Source: Amycolatopsis sp. NBC_00345 | GTDB taxonomy: Bacteria; Actinomycetota; Actinomycetes; Mycobacteriales; Pseudonocardiaceae | Direction: 5' to 3' | Length of the DNA: 64,000 nucleotides | Assembly (NCBI RefSeq): GCF_036116635.1 | Contig: NZ_CP107995.1 | Location: 3,906,001 to 3,970,000, forward strand | Shown: positions 25,514 through 34,619 of the stretch, piece by piece | Position numbering within the stretch: the stretch's first letter is position 1 | How the letters are laid out: each line of letters opens with the position of its first letter | Translations under genes and position numbers: made by a program | Notes under the pieces: model-generated | What the model was told of the DNA's origin: nothing | Databases searched by the model: none | Seen by the model: only the letters and a program-made list of their open reading frames with translations

Positions 25514-27523
25514 TCATCGGCGGCGCGTCGCGAGCTCGGCCAGCATCGCGTTGTAGGCGTCGAACTCGCCTTCGCCGTTGCGGTCGCTGCGGCGGGCGCG
25601 GCGCTCGTCGTCGCGTGCCCACTGCACCAGGAGCGCGACCACCATGACGACCATCGGCACTTCCCCGCTGGCCCAGGCGATGCCGCCGCCGAGGCGCTGG
25701 TCCGCGAGCAGGTCTCCGACCCACGGCAGCGCGAGGTAGTGGTAGTAGGTGTAGGCGATCACCGTCTGCTTGCTCATCAGGATCACGCCGAAAAACGCGT
25801 GGAACGGCATCACCGCGAACAGCATGCCCAGCCGCGCCAGGTGCGGGATGCGGCGCGGCGTCCGGTCGGCGCCGACCGCGACCCAGGCGAACAGGTAGCC
25901 GGTCACCAGGAAGTGGATCTTCATCAGCTGGTGCGACCAGTGGTAGAGCATCGCCTCACCGAACAGGCCGGAGAAGTACAACGCGTAGAACGACCCGGTG
26001 AACAGCACGGCCGCCACCGCCGGGTGCGCGAAGAACCGCGTCACCGGCGCGTGCAGCAGCGAGATCAGCCACTCACGCGCCCCGGGAACGTCGCCGTGCG
26101 CACCGGCCGGCAGGGCCCGCAGCGCCAGCGTGACGGGGCCGCCCAGCACCAGCAGCACGGGGGCGAACATGTTCAGCGCCATGTGCGTGATCATGTGCAG
26201 GCTGAACGTGCCCGGCGCGTAGACGCCGAAGCCGGACGACGTCGCCACCAGCACCACCGCCCAGCCCGCAAGCCACGCCACGGTCCGGCCCGTGGACCAG
26301 GCGTCGCCCCGTCGCCGCAGCCGCCGGACCCCGAGCAGGTAGGCGAGCACGGCGGCCAGCGCGGCCGGGCCGAAGAGCAGGTCGGGCCGCCAGTCCAGGG
26401 CCAGCCGGGCGAACGTGGGCGGGAGGTCGAGGCCGTAGCCCAGGATGGTCTCCTGCACCGTCGCCGGGTGGTTCACGAACGACGGCGGGAAGAGCACCGT
26501 CAGCGCGGCCGAGCCGCCGGTCGCGAGGCCCACCAGCACCAGCTCGGCGAGCAGCGTCCGGATCGGCGACCGGCCCGGCCGCCGGCGGGCCAGCACCACT
26601 CCCACGCCCGCGAACAGCACCAGCTCGACGGCCAGGAGCAAACCGTAACGGCTGGCCACTCCGTCCGGGCGGACGGCGACGAATCCCGCCACCGCACCGG
26701 AAACGCCGACCACGGCGAAACATCCCGCGGAGAGCCGGTGATATCGGCGCAGCACCAACGCGGACGGGCTCGGCGTGCGTCTGAGATAAACCAGGAACGC
26801 GACCAGCGCCCCCAGCCAGGCACTCGCCGCCGGCACGTGCCAGAACAGCGCGTTGGACGCCAGGTCGTGCCCGGCCCCGGTCGACGCGTGCCCCGCGGTG
26901 ATCGGGGGCAGCAGTCCCACCGCCGCCGTGATCGCGGCCGCGACCGTGGTGCGCCAGGCCATCGCCTGCCACGACAGCACGGTGGCCACCGCGGCCGCCA
27001 CCACGACGCACAGCCACGCCTTGGGCTCCTCGGCCGCGTCGACCGTCGCCGCCAGTACCGCCGGCCGTAACATCTGGGCCAGCGGCAGTCCCGCGGCGAC
27101 CGCGGCGGAGAACGGCACCGCGACCACCGCCGCGGCCAGCCAGACGGCCGCGCAGCCCGCGCCGAGCCGGGTCGCCGCGTAAGCGTCGGCCGACAGCGAC
27201 CCGCCGCGCCGCCCGGCCGCCACGAACGCCGAGAACACCAGCGCGCCACAGCATCCGGCCCCCGCGGCGTCCGCCACGAACCGGACGACCGCGAACCCGT
27301 ACGTGGTCAGCGGCCCGGGATCGGCGTTGCCCACGGGCGCGTAGACGTCTCCCGCCGTGGCGACCACGAGCAGGAGCAGGGCGAGCCCGGCCACCACGGC
27401 CACCACGGCCACCGCCCGGATCCGTTGAGGTTTCACCCCGGAGGAGTCGGACAGCGTGGCGGCGAAGTTCCCGGTACGTGATCTACGCCTCTTCGGCCGG
27501 CCGCCGCGGGAGGACGCCGCCAT
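25514..27523 (-). CDS. CopD-CtaG fusion: copper transport and cytochrome c oxidase assembly protein
   Basis: A 669-residue integral membrane protein with roughly fourteen or more hydrophobic segments. The first half is CopD-like with a HVPAASAWLGAL segment. The second half is caa3-type CtaG, with HMITHMALNMFAPVLLV, WSHQLMKIHFLVTGY and MPFHAFFGVILM; the His and Met residues are likely copper ligands. CtaG proteins deliver copper to the CuB site of cytochrome oxidase and CopD proteins move copper across the membrane. It lies 28 bases after the SigC-like gene and 67 before the ATPase on the same strand. The ATG at 27523 has no clear ribosome binding site, so a start slightly inside the reading frame is possible. 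Confidence 0.9.
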   Translation of the reverse strand: MAASSRGGRPKRRRSRTGNFAATLSDSSGVKPQRIRAVAVVAVVAGLALLLLVVATAGDVYAPVGNADPGPLTTYGFAVVRFVADAAGAGCCGALVFSAFVAAGRRGGSLSADAYAATRLGAGCAAVWLAAAVVAVPFSAAVAAGLPLAQMLRPAVLAATVDAAEEPKAWLCVVVAAAVATVLSWQAMAWRTTVAAAITAAVGLLPPITAGHASTGAGHDLASNALFWHVPAASAWLGALVAFLVYLRRTPSPSALVLRRYHRLSAGCFAVVGVSGAVAGFVAVRPDGVASRYGLLLAVELVLFAGVGVVLARRRPGRSPIRTLLAELVLVGLATGGSAALTVLFPPSFVNHPATVQETILGYGLDLPPTFARLALDWRPDLLFGPAALAAVLAYLLGVRRLRRRGDAWSTGRTVAWLAGWAVVLVATSSGFGVYAPGTFSLHMITHMALNMFAPVLLVLGGPVTLALRALPAGAHGDVPGAREWLISLLHAPVTRFFAHPAVAAVLFTGSFYALYFSGLFGEAMLYHWSHQLMKIHFLVTGYLFAWVAVGADRTPRRIPHLARLGMLFAVMPFHAFFGVILMSKQTVIAYTYYHYLALPWVGDLLADQRLGGGIAWASGEVPMVVMVVALLVQWARDDERRARRSDRNGEGEFDAYNAMLAELATRRR

Positions 27524-27551
27524 GGAACGGCACTGTCCACAACGGACAGGG

Positions 27552-28124
27552 TCACATGGCGCTGTTGGTCTCGCCTTGCGCGCGCAGGAGGTCTTCGCGG
27601 GCCCGCGAGACCCGCGACCGGACGGTGCCGACCGGGCAGCCGCACACCTCGGCGGCGTCGGCGTAGGAGAGCCCGAGGAACTGGGTGAGCACGATCGCCT
27701 CGCGGCGGTCCTCGTCGAGGCCCGCGAGCAGCACGCCGAGTTCGACCACGTCCTCGAAGCCCGCCGACCGGCCCCGCGCGGTGTGGTCCTCGGCCGCGCG
27801 CTGCCAGTCCGCCGCGCCGGAGATCCGCGGCCGCACCGAAGCGGACCTGATCTGGTCGACGACGACCCGGCGCGCGATGGACAGCAGCCAGGTCCGTGAG
27901 CTCGACCGCCCGGCGAACCGGCGCAACGAGCCGAACGCCCGCAGGTACGTCTCCTGCGTGAGGTCGTCGGCCTCGGCCGGGCTCGTGCGGTGGGCCAGGA
28001 ACCGCCAGACGTCGGCCTGGGTGGCCCGCACCCAGCGTTCCAGTGCGGCCTGGTCGCCGCGGGCAGCAGTCAGCGCGAGCGCCGTGATGCGCTCGTCCTC
28101 GTCGCCGTCCCTGCCGCTGGACAC
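27552..28124 (-). CDS. sigC: ECF sigma factor, SigC-like
   Basis: A 190-residue RNA polymerase sigma factor. Region 2 contains DDLTQETYLRAFGSL and region 4 reads FLGLSYADAAEVCGCPVGTVRSRVSRARE. Other long blocks (ITALALTAARG, QADVWRFLAH, RTWLLSIARRVV) closely match my memory of mycobacterial SigC. It starts at GTG 28124. It is the first gene of the copper operon and presumably drives it, together with copper-starvation genes elsewhere; SigC is linked to copper acquisition in M. tuberculosis. The divergent zinc-finger membrane protein starts 63 bases away. Confidence 0.85.
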   Translation of the reverse strand: MSSGRDGDEDERITALALTAARGDQAALERWVRATQADVWRFLAHRTSPAEADDLTQETYLRAFGSLRRFAGRSSSRTWLLSIARRVVVDQIRSASVRPRISGAADWQRAAEDHTARGRSAGFEDVVELGVLLAGLDEDRREAIVLTQFLGLSYADAAEVCGCPVGTVRSRVSRAREDLLRAQGETNSAM

Positions 28125-28187
28125 GCGCTCACGGTAATGCACGAGGGGCGCGGGAACTCCAGAGGGCGTCCGGGCGACTATGTAGTC

Positions 28188-28919
28188 GTGAGTTGTGAAA
28201 TCTTCCGCGAAGCGCTGTCGGCCCGGCTGGACTCCGAGCCCGGCCCGCTGCCCGGGGACCAGGTCGACGCGCACCTGGCCACCTGCTCGGCGTGCCGCGG
28301 CTGGTACGCGCGCGGCGAGGCGCTGCGCCGCGCCATGCTGGTCCGCGCCGCCCCCGCGGTGCCCGACCTCACCGCGTCGATCCTGGCGCAGGCGCCGCCG
28401 CTGTCCCGGGAGAAATGGGGCCTGCGCGTGGCGCTCGGCCTGGTCGGGCTGGTGCAGGGCGGCCTGGCGTTCGCGCAGCTGCTGGGCATGGACACCGGCA
28501 TGCACGGCGGCGCCATGACCGGGCACCTGATCAACGAGAGCGCGGCCTGGAACCTCGCCGTCGGCATCGGCCTGCTGTGGGCCGCCCTGCGCACCCGCGC
28601 CGCGGCCGGGCAGCTGCCGATGATCGCGGGCTTCGTGCTCGTCCTCACGGTCGTCACCACGTCGGACCTGATCGGCGGCCAGGTGACGGCCGGCCGGGTG
28701 CTCACCCACGTGTTCCTCTTCGTCGGCCTCGGCCTGCTGTTCGCGGTCCACCGGCAGCACCGGGCACGCCAGGAACCAGGCCCGGGCCTCGGCGACGAAC
28801 TGGACACCGGCGCGGACACCCAGGTGCTGCCGGGCCGCGGCTCCCTCGGCCTGGCCCGGCCACCCGCCCGGCGGGGCCGGAACCAGCAGCGGCCGGCTGG
28901 GCGGCATCACGCCGCTTGA
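28188..28919 (+). CDS. zf-HC2 membrane protein, possible anti-sigma factor for SigC
   Basis: A 243-residue protein with an N-terminal Cys-His-Cys-Cys finger (CEIF, then HLATCSACRGW), as in zinc-binding anti-sigma factors. Four to five hydrophobic segments follow, including GLRVALGLVGLVQGGLAF, and a hydrophilic tail. A loop with MDTGMHGGAMTGH is Met- and His-rich and could bind copper; this is an inference. It starts at GTG 28188 and diverges from the SigC-like gene with only 63 bases between starts. Direct partnership with SigC is likely but unproven, since mycobacterial SigC has no well-defined anti-sigma factor to my knowledge. Confidence 0.75.
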   Translation: MSCEIFREALSARLDSEPGPLPGDQVDAHLATCSACRGWYARGEALRRAMLVRAAPAVPDLTASILAQAPPLSREKWGLRVALGLVGLVQGGLAFAQLLGMDTGMHGGAMTGHLINESAAWNLAVGIGLLWAALRTRAAAGQLPMIAGFVLVLTVVTTSDLIGGQVTAGRVLTHVFLFVGLGLLFAVHRQHRARQEPGPGLGDELDTGADTQVLPGRGSLGLARPPARRGRNQQRPAGRHHAA

Positions 28920-29281
28920 GCATTGCGCGGTGTGTGCATTGCGCCGCCTGTGCGTCGTGCCGCGGCCGAGCGCAGTGGCCGCTTTCGCCTGAGCCGCGCT
29001 CAGCCTCCGAGCACAGCTGGACGGGGTGTGTGAGCGGATCGCGGGCCGGTTCGCGCGGTCGGAACCGCGTAATCGGGCGCGGGAGTGTGTGTCCGGGCTG
29101 GTCGCGGTCTGGAGCGGAAGAATGGCTGGACGCTGGCCGAACAGGCCGGCGAAGTGTCACCGGACGGGATGCAGCGCCTGCCGCGCTGGGCGGGGCTGGG
29201 ACATCGACGAGGTCCGCGACGACGTCCACCCGGGACGCGGCCGTGCCCACGGTGGACCTGCCGGCAGATCCGGGGTGATGA
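28920..29281. repeat. Non-coding stretch with tandem repeats and remnants of a lytic-transglycosylase gene end
   Basis: This 362-base stretch holds no convincing gene. Right after the stop of the zinc-finger gene are two imperfect 16-base units (28920-28935 and 28936-28951, both starting GCATTGCGC) and a degenerate third. At 28965-28992 is a 28-base sequence matching 38302-38329 at 27 of 28 positions, which there encodes the last residues of a lytic-transglycosylase lipoprotein. The next 26 bases (28991-29016) match 38287-38312 at 21 of 26. Nothing recognisable lies in 29020-29281. Confidence 0.7.
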
Positions 29282-29809
29282 TCAGGACTTGGTGGTGATT
29301 TCCACGAGAGTAGTGGGCGCGTGCTGAGGGTCGGCGCCTTCACCGAACGGCGCGTACCCCTCGGGTTCGAGGGTGTGGTCCTCGGTTTTCCCGTTGCTGG
29401 TCAGCCGCATCCCCACCGCGTGGGAGCCGGCTTTGCCGAGATACACCTTGGGGATTTCCACGGTCAACCAGCCCCCGGGCGCCGTGGAACGGAAGCAAAT
29501 GGTGCCGAGCTCACGGGAATGGACTTCGATCAGGTCCCCGCCGCAGTCGGCGAGCATGATTTTCCCGTTTCCCTGGAGCAGTTTCACGTGCTTCTCGGCG
29601 AGGATCTGGTCCCGCCCGGGGTAGCTGTAGTCCTCGACCAGCGCCGAGGGCTGGTCCGAGGCAGCGTCGCCAGGGGCTGCGGCCCGCGCGGCCGGCCCGC
29701 CGTTCGCGACGCCCGTGCCGACGGCGGCGACCACGGCAGCTATCACGCTCGCCCCGATCCACACGGCGGCACTCCTCGCACCCCGTGCGCGCGCCACGCT
29801 CTTCCCCAT
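29282..29809 (-). CDS. Secreted or membrane-anchored protein of unknown function
   Basis: A 175-residue protein with an arginine-rich start and one hydrophobic segment (SAAVWIGASVIAAVVAAVG) that can act as a signal or membrane anchor. The remaining 130 residues include two Cys (LADCGGDLIEV and GTICFRST), which could pair outside the cell, and a VYLGKAGSHAVG segment. I recognise no family. ATG 29809 is preferred over GTG 29821 because GGGGGAAG lies just upstream of it. Two perfect inverted repeats stand immediately upstream, so the gene is probably tightly controlled. It sits at the left end of the accessory block before the polymorphic toxin. Confidence 0.65.
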   Translation of the reverse strand: MGKSVARARGARSAAVWIGASVIAAVVAAVGTGVANGGPAARAAAPGDAASDQPSALVEDYSYPGRDQILAEKHVKLLQGNGKIMLADCGGDLIEVHSRELGTICFRSTAPGGWLTVEIPKVYLGKAGSHAVGMRLTSNGKTEDHTLEPEGYAPFGEGADPQHAPTTLVEITTKS

Positions 29810-30204
29810 TTCTTCCCCCACCGTCTATCTCACTACGGACAAGAGGTCCGTAGTTCCGAGAATCAATTCTCGGTCGTCGCGTTTCGGCTGATCCCCCATC
29901 GGATTCTTCCTCACGTTAGCGTCCGGCCGACATTCGGGTCAATGCGACACAGGACACACTTCGACATAATCCACCGTTGCGGGAAAAACTCCTTCTCAAG
30001 CTTGAACCATTCGGCTTACCGCAGTTGACCATTCGGCTCATCAGACTTGGCCGCCCGTGATTTCCAGGTGTACGTTCTGCATGCCTGAATGTATTTCATC
30101 AGCCGCGGTCGCGGCACTTTCTGGGTTCTATGTTGACGCTCCGTTCCCGGTCCGGGAGCGGTGTGGGGTGCGCACGGCCTGTGCGCGGACGCGAGGAGGG
30201 GCGC
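29810..30204. promoter_or_regulatory. Intergenic region with two adjacent perfect inverted repeats
   Basis: This 395-base region separates the secreted-protein gene (minus) from the toxin gene (plus). At 29832-29854 lies ACTACGGAC, five bases, GTCCGTAGT (9-base arms). Directly after it at 29856-29873 lies CCGAGAAT, CA, ATTCTCGG (8-base arms). They begin 23 bases upstream of the secreted-protein start, so they may be operators or a 5'-leader hairpin. The segment 29880-30130 is AT-richer than the flanks. The toxin has a GAGGAGGGG ribosome binding site at about 30193. No other feature was seen. Confidence 0.6.
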
Positions 30205-33200
30205 GTGGACACCTGGGGACACAGCGCGGGGAACAAGCGTGGCCGGAGACGGTTCCGGCCGCTCGCGGCGGCCGCACTCGCCGCCGCGGCGGTGATCGGC
30301 GGGTGGCAGATACCCGCTGAAGCCGTCGCGGCGCCGTACCTCGCGGACCGGGCGCAGGAGACGGTTTCGGTCCGGGGCTCGGCGGCCGCAGGTCTGGCCG
30401 GCACACCGGATCCGGCGGGAGCGCCGGTGTCGCAGCGGGAGCAGCTGGCTCGTGCCTGGCGGGCCGGCGGAGAGCAGGTCCGCGAGCGCGCCGGGGGTGC
30501 GTTGATCGGCAGCGACGCCGACGTGTCGGCGTTTCTGCAGCAGGACCTCGCCGCCGCGCAGCAGATCGACGACGAGCTGCAGGTCTCGCGGATGCTCGCC
30601 CATGGTGGCCCGTCGATCAAGGATGCCGCGGTCAAGGCGCTCGACGGCGGGCCCGCGGCGGTGCGCGCGTTCCTCGCCTCCGGATGGGCGACGCCGTACC
30701 AGTCGGACACGGAGATCCAGGTGTCCCGATTGCTCGCGTCCGGCGGGCCCGGGGTGAAAGAGGCCGCGACCAGGGCGCTCGACGCGCACTCGTACGCGGC
30801 GTTGGAGGACTTCCTCCGGCACGGGCAGTTCGCGGCCCGTGAGGACGACGACCGGGTCCGGGCCACGCAGATCATGGCCGCCGGCGGTCCGGAGGTGAAG
30901 GCCGCCGCGCAGCGGGCGTTCGACGACGGGTCGTATGCGGCGATCACCGAGTTCCTCACCCGCGACCAGTTCGTCGCCGCGGACCGGGACAAGCAGACCC
31001 AGACCGTCGCCGGCCTGGCCGAGGTCGCGAAACAGGCCCAGCTCCAGGCAGCTGCGGAGACCGCCGCCGCGAAGGCCTCGTCCGAACGGGCTGTGCAGGC
31101 CGCCGCGATGGCCAGAGAAGCCGCCGAGCGCGCCGCGCGGGAAGCCGACGCCGCGCAGGGCGATGCGGGTCGTGCGGCCGGTGCGGCATCGCGGGCAGCG
31201 GACGCCGCGGAAGGAGCCGCGTCCGCCTCCGCGCAGGCGGTGTCTGCGGCCCAGACCGCGCACTCCGCGGCGATGGCCGCAGTCGCCGCAGCGCAGCGCG
31301 CCGCTTCCGCCGCGGTGATGGCCGGGGACGCGGCCGCTGCGGCATACCGGGCGGCGAACGACGCCCGCGCCCACGCAGGTGAAGCGGAGACCGCTCGCAA
31401 GGCGGCGCAAGGCGCGCGGGACGCCGCACAGGGCGCACGCACCGCGGCTGAAGCGGCCGGGCATGCGGTGGAAGCCATCCAGGGCGCGCTCGGCGCCGCC
31501 AACTCCGCGGCTTCAGCTGCGGGCGATGCGGCGGCGGCGGCTGACGCAGCCGCTCGCGCCGGCAACGCGGCCGGGGCCGCAGGGAAGGAATCCGCCCGGG
31601 CACGGGCCGAGGCCGCGACTGCGCGGGCCGCGGCGGCGCGGGCGAACCGGGCCGCGAACTCGGCCCAGCGGCTGGCCAACGCCGCCGCCGAGGACGCGGG
31701 CGAAGCACGGTCGGCGGCGGCCAGCGCGGCCGTGCACGCCGACGCCGCCGCGCAGGCCGCGGACGAGGCCGCCCAGCACGCCGGGGAAGCCGACCACGCC
31801 GCCGAGGACGCGGCCCGGCACGCGGAAGCGGCGAAGAATGCCGCCGACGCCGCGTCGGGTGCGGCCGAGCAGGTGAAGAAGGTCGTGGCCATCGCGCGGC
31901 AGACCGAGGACGAGCAGCTCGCGATCCGCGCCGAGCAGGGCCGCGCCGACGCGCAGAAAGCCGCCGCGGACCTGCGCGCCCATCCCCAGTCCGACCCTGG
32001 AGTCGAAGACGCCCTCCCGGCCGAGTCGACGCGCGACGCCGACGTCCGGGGCTGGCTCGCGACCGCCCGCGACACCGGCACGTCCGCCGGGGACGCAGTG
32101 ACCGCAGCGCGCAAGGCCGCGCTGCGGCTGGCGGAGAAGAGCAGCCCGTGGACGAACCGAGCCGCCTTCGCCGCTCTCGGCGGCACCGACGCCCAAGTCC
32201 GCGCCTGGGCCGCCACTGGCGTCGACACCGCAGCGGATCAGGACGACCGCGTCACCGTCGTGGCGATGGCAGTCCGCGGACCCGCCGCGCTCACCACCGC
32301 CGCCCAGGACACGCTCAAGGACGACCACGCCACCGTCCTGGGATTCCTGGCGAACCCGGACTACCCGGGCCGCAAGCAGGACGACGAGATCCAGGTCGCC
32401 CGCCTGCTGCACGACGCACGCCCGGCCATGAAGGACGCCGCGACCAAAGCTCTCGACGGCGGGCAGGCCGCGGTGACGGAGTTCCTGCAGCACGGCCAGT
32501 ACCGTGCCCGCGAACTCGACGACGACCTGCAGACCACCCAGGTCATGTCCGCAGGCGGCCCCGAAGTCAAAGCTGACGCGCAGACCGCGCTCGACGGCAC
32601 CCCGCAGATGCGCCACGACTTCCTCGCCACCGGACAACACCGCGCCCGGCTGCGTGACCAGGCCCGCGACGCCCACCGCGCGAGCATCGACCGGCTCGTC
32701 GCCGACGCGGCCCAGTCCGCCGCTTTGGCACAGCAGCAGGCCGCCGAAGCCGCCCAAGCCGCCGCCATCGCCCGCCAAGCCGCCGAGGAAGCCGCTGGAT
32801 ACGCCAAGCAGGCAGGCCTGGCCGCCGACCGGGCACGGGGCTACGCCAACGACGCGGCCCGCTCCGCCGACGCGGCCAACGCGTCCGCAGCCGCAGCCGC
32901 CGAATCCGCCCGGGTCGCGCGCAACGCCGCCAACCAGGCCGCCGCCGACGCCAAGACCGCCGACCACGCCGCCCAGCAGGCCGCGGCATCCGCCGCCCAG
33001 GCACGGGCATCGGCCAACGATGCCGCAGCTGACGCCGCCCGAGCCCACCGCGCCGCGCTCGACGCCGGGAAGGACGCCGCCGACGCCCAGAAGGCTGCCA
33101 ACGAAGCAACCCAGGCCTTCCTCGACAAGTACCGTGCCGAGCAAATCGCCCACGCCGCACAAGGCAACACCAACACCGGCGGCCTGCCCGAGGGCTTCGG

Positions 33201-33930
33201 CGGCAAAGGCGGCCAGGCCGACTACGCCAACGGCACCCGCATCGTCGTGGTCGGCTCCACCTGCTACCTCAACGGCGTCCAACTGCCCGGGCACCTCGGC
33301 ACCGGCAACTGTGACAGCCTCGCTCACGACTTCGATATCTGGCTCAGTGACCGGAACTTCAACTGGGACGAACTCGGTAAACTGCCCAACGCCGGCGTAG
33401 CCCTCCTGTCCGAATACTGCAGCTATCACCCCGACGCCTGCGGCCCCGAGCTGCGCGCGCTGCTGCCCCGATGGAACCTCCCCTTCACCTTCCCCCCGGG
33501 CCTCCCCGACGAACTCCGAAACAACCTGCACCGCCTCATCTTCGGTGACAGCAACAGCCTGGCCGAAGCCATCAGCGACCTCCTCGGCGAGACCGGCAAC
33601 CTCGCCGACATCGCCCGCACCCGCGTCGGCCAGGTCCACAACTTCGTCACCAAGGACGGGAACCTGATCGGGAAGGAGAGCGCGCCGGGAGTCCAGATCG
33701 TCAGTCCCGACGACATCAGCCGACTGCGAGAACAGCTGACCAACCAGTTCGGACCACCTGACCGCGTACAGGAAGCAAAGGGGTGGCGAGAAACGTGGTA
33801 CATGGGCGATGGTAAGAAGAACGTGACCTGGCGTGACTACTCCCGCACAGGCGGCGCGACCGTCGACTTCAACCAGTTCGAACCAGGCGACAATCTCGGC
33901 AGGTTGAAGCGTTGGCACTACGAGAACTAG
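30205..33930 (+). CDS. ALF-repeat coiled-coil polymorphic toxin with variable C-terminal domain
   Basis: About 1241 residues. GTG 30205 is chosen because GAGGAGGGG sits just before it and it gives a twin-arginine-rich signal (RGRRRFRPLAAAALAAAA). Two blocks of about 40-residue ALF repeats (DDELQVSRMLAHGGP; DDEIQVARLLHDARP) occur near residues 100-270 and 620-820. They alternate with very long Ala-rich coiled coils (280-600 and 830-970), as in actinobacterial toxin delivery proteins. The end (about 985-1241) is unlike the rest: GSTCYLNGVQL, a likely pre-toxin domain, then WRETWYMGDGKKNVTW and SRTGGATVDFNQ to a terminal RWHYEN. The last domain looks like a nuclease-type toxin tip, but I cannot name it. 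The immunity-like gene follows after 20 bases. Confidence 0.8.
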   Translation: MDTWGHSAGNKRGRRRFRPLAAAALAAAAVIGGWQIPAEAVAAPYLADRAQETVSVRGSAAAGLAGTPDPAGAPVSQREQLARAWRAGGEQVRERAGGALIGSDADVSAFLQQDLAAAQQIDDELQVSRMLAHGGPSIKDAAVKALDGGPAAVRAFLASGWATPYQSDTEIQVSRLLASGGPGVKEAATRALDAHSYAALEDFLRHGQFAAREDDDRVRATQIMAAGGPEVKAAAQRAFDDGSYAAITEFLTRDQFVAADRDKQTQTVAGLAEVAKQAQLQAAAETAAAKASSERAVQAAAMAREAAERAAREADAAQGDAGRAAGAASRAADAAEGAASASAQAVSAAQTAHSAAMAAVAAAQRAASAAVMAGDAAAAAYRAANDARAHAGEAETARKAAQGARDAAQGARTAAEAAGHAVEAIQGALGAANSAASAAGDAAAAADAAARAGNAAGAAGKESARARAEAATARAAAARANRAANSAQRLANAAAEDAGEARSAAASAAVHADAAAQAADEAAQHAGEADHAAEDAARHAEAAKNAADAASGAAEQVKKVVAIARQTEDEQLAIRAEQGRADAQKAAADLRAHPQSDPGVEDALPAESTRDADVRGWLATARDTGTSAGDAVTAARKAALRLAEKSSPWTNRAAFAALGGTDAQVRAWAATGVDTAADQDDRVTVVAMAVRGPAALTTAAQDTLKDDHATVLGFLANPDYPGRKQDDEIQVARLLHDARPAMKDAATKALDGGQAAVTEFLQHGQYRARELDDDLQTTQVMSAGGPEVKADAQTALDGTPQMRHDFLATGQHRARLRDQARDAHRASIDRLVADAAQSAALAQQQAAEAAQAAAIARQAAEEAAGYAKQAGLAADRARGYANDAARSADAANASAAAAAESARVARNAANQAAADAKTADHAAQQAAASAAQARASANDAAADAARAHRAALDAGKDAADAQKAANEATQAFLDKYRAEQIAHAAQGNTNTGGLPEGFGGKGGQADYANGTRIVVVGSTCYLNGVQLPGHLGTGNCDSLAHDFDIWLSDRNFNWDELGKLPNAGVALLSEYCSYHPDACGPELRALLPRWNLPFTFPPGLPDELRNNLHRLIFGDSNSLAEAISDLLGETGNLADIARTRVGQVHNFVTKDGNLIGKESAPGVQIVSPDDISRLREQLTNQFGPPDRVQEAKGWRETWYMGDGKKNVTWRDYSRTGGATVDFNQFEPGDNLGRLKRWHYEN

Positions 33931-33950
33931 CGAACGAACAGGGGACGAGG

Positions 33951-34619
33951 ATGTCGATCGCCGAGACGACGCCGGAAGCGCGAGACGAGCTGGCGCGGCT
34001 GCAGGGACGCCTCGATCTGGGGTATGCCGGGCCCGGGCACATCGTTCGCGAGATCCTGCCCGGCGGCTATCCGGCCTACGTGCGGATCCTGCATCCGTTC
34101 GTGAACATGAGCAACGGGACGGACACGCGCACCTGGGCCAGCATGGCAGCCCAGATCGGCCTCACGCTCCACGGGGAGACGTACCACGGAACACTTGCCC
34201 GGGCCGACGTCACCGAAGGGCCCCGCCAGTGGCTGGCCGAGACCGGCCGCCTCCGTCTTCCTGTTCAGAACGCGCTGGCCAGTGTCCTGGCCGAGGTATC
34301 GGGTACCTCGGATGTCTACTTCGGATACATCCTCTCCGCTCAACTGCCCGGGTGGGACGAACCCATCGTCGCTACCGCACCACTGGACGGGCTCGAGGAC
34401 CTGCAGCGCCGCCTCGACGACGAGGCCGATACCCAAGACGGCCCGGAATACTGGTGGCCCCGGGACCACGCCTGGGTCGTCTGCTCCGACTACGACCTGA
34501 CCTCTACCTACGTGGCGTGCAGCGAGGACGTCGCGCAGGCGATCGTCGCGCATCCGGATATCGAGGCGTTGTACGTGACACCCGAGATGCGTATCGACTC
34601 CGCGTCGGACAGGTCGTGA
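33951..34619 (+). CDS. Probable immunity protein of the upstream toxin
   Basis: A 222-residue soluble protein without signal peptide or membrane segment, starting 20 bases after the toxin stop with GGGGACGAGG as ribosome binding site. It has a long acidic C-terminal half with WPRDHAWVVCSDYDL and TSTYVACSEDV. I do not recognise a catalytic motif. Size, acidity, cytoplasmic location and immediate downstream position are what is expected for an immunity protein that neutralises the C-terminal toxin domain. The pairing is inferred from position only. Confidence 0.65.
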   Translation: MSIAETTPEARDELARLQGRLDLGYAGPGHIVREILPGGYPAYVRILHPFVNMSNGTDTRTWASMAAQIGLTLHGETYHGTLARADVTEGPRQWLAETGRLRLPVQNALASVLAEVSGTSDVYFGYILSAQLPGWDEPIVATAPLDGLEDLQRRLDDEADTQDGPEYWWPRDHAWVVCSDYDLTSTYVACSEDVAQAIVAHPDIEALYVTPEMRIDSASDRS

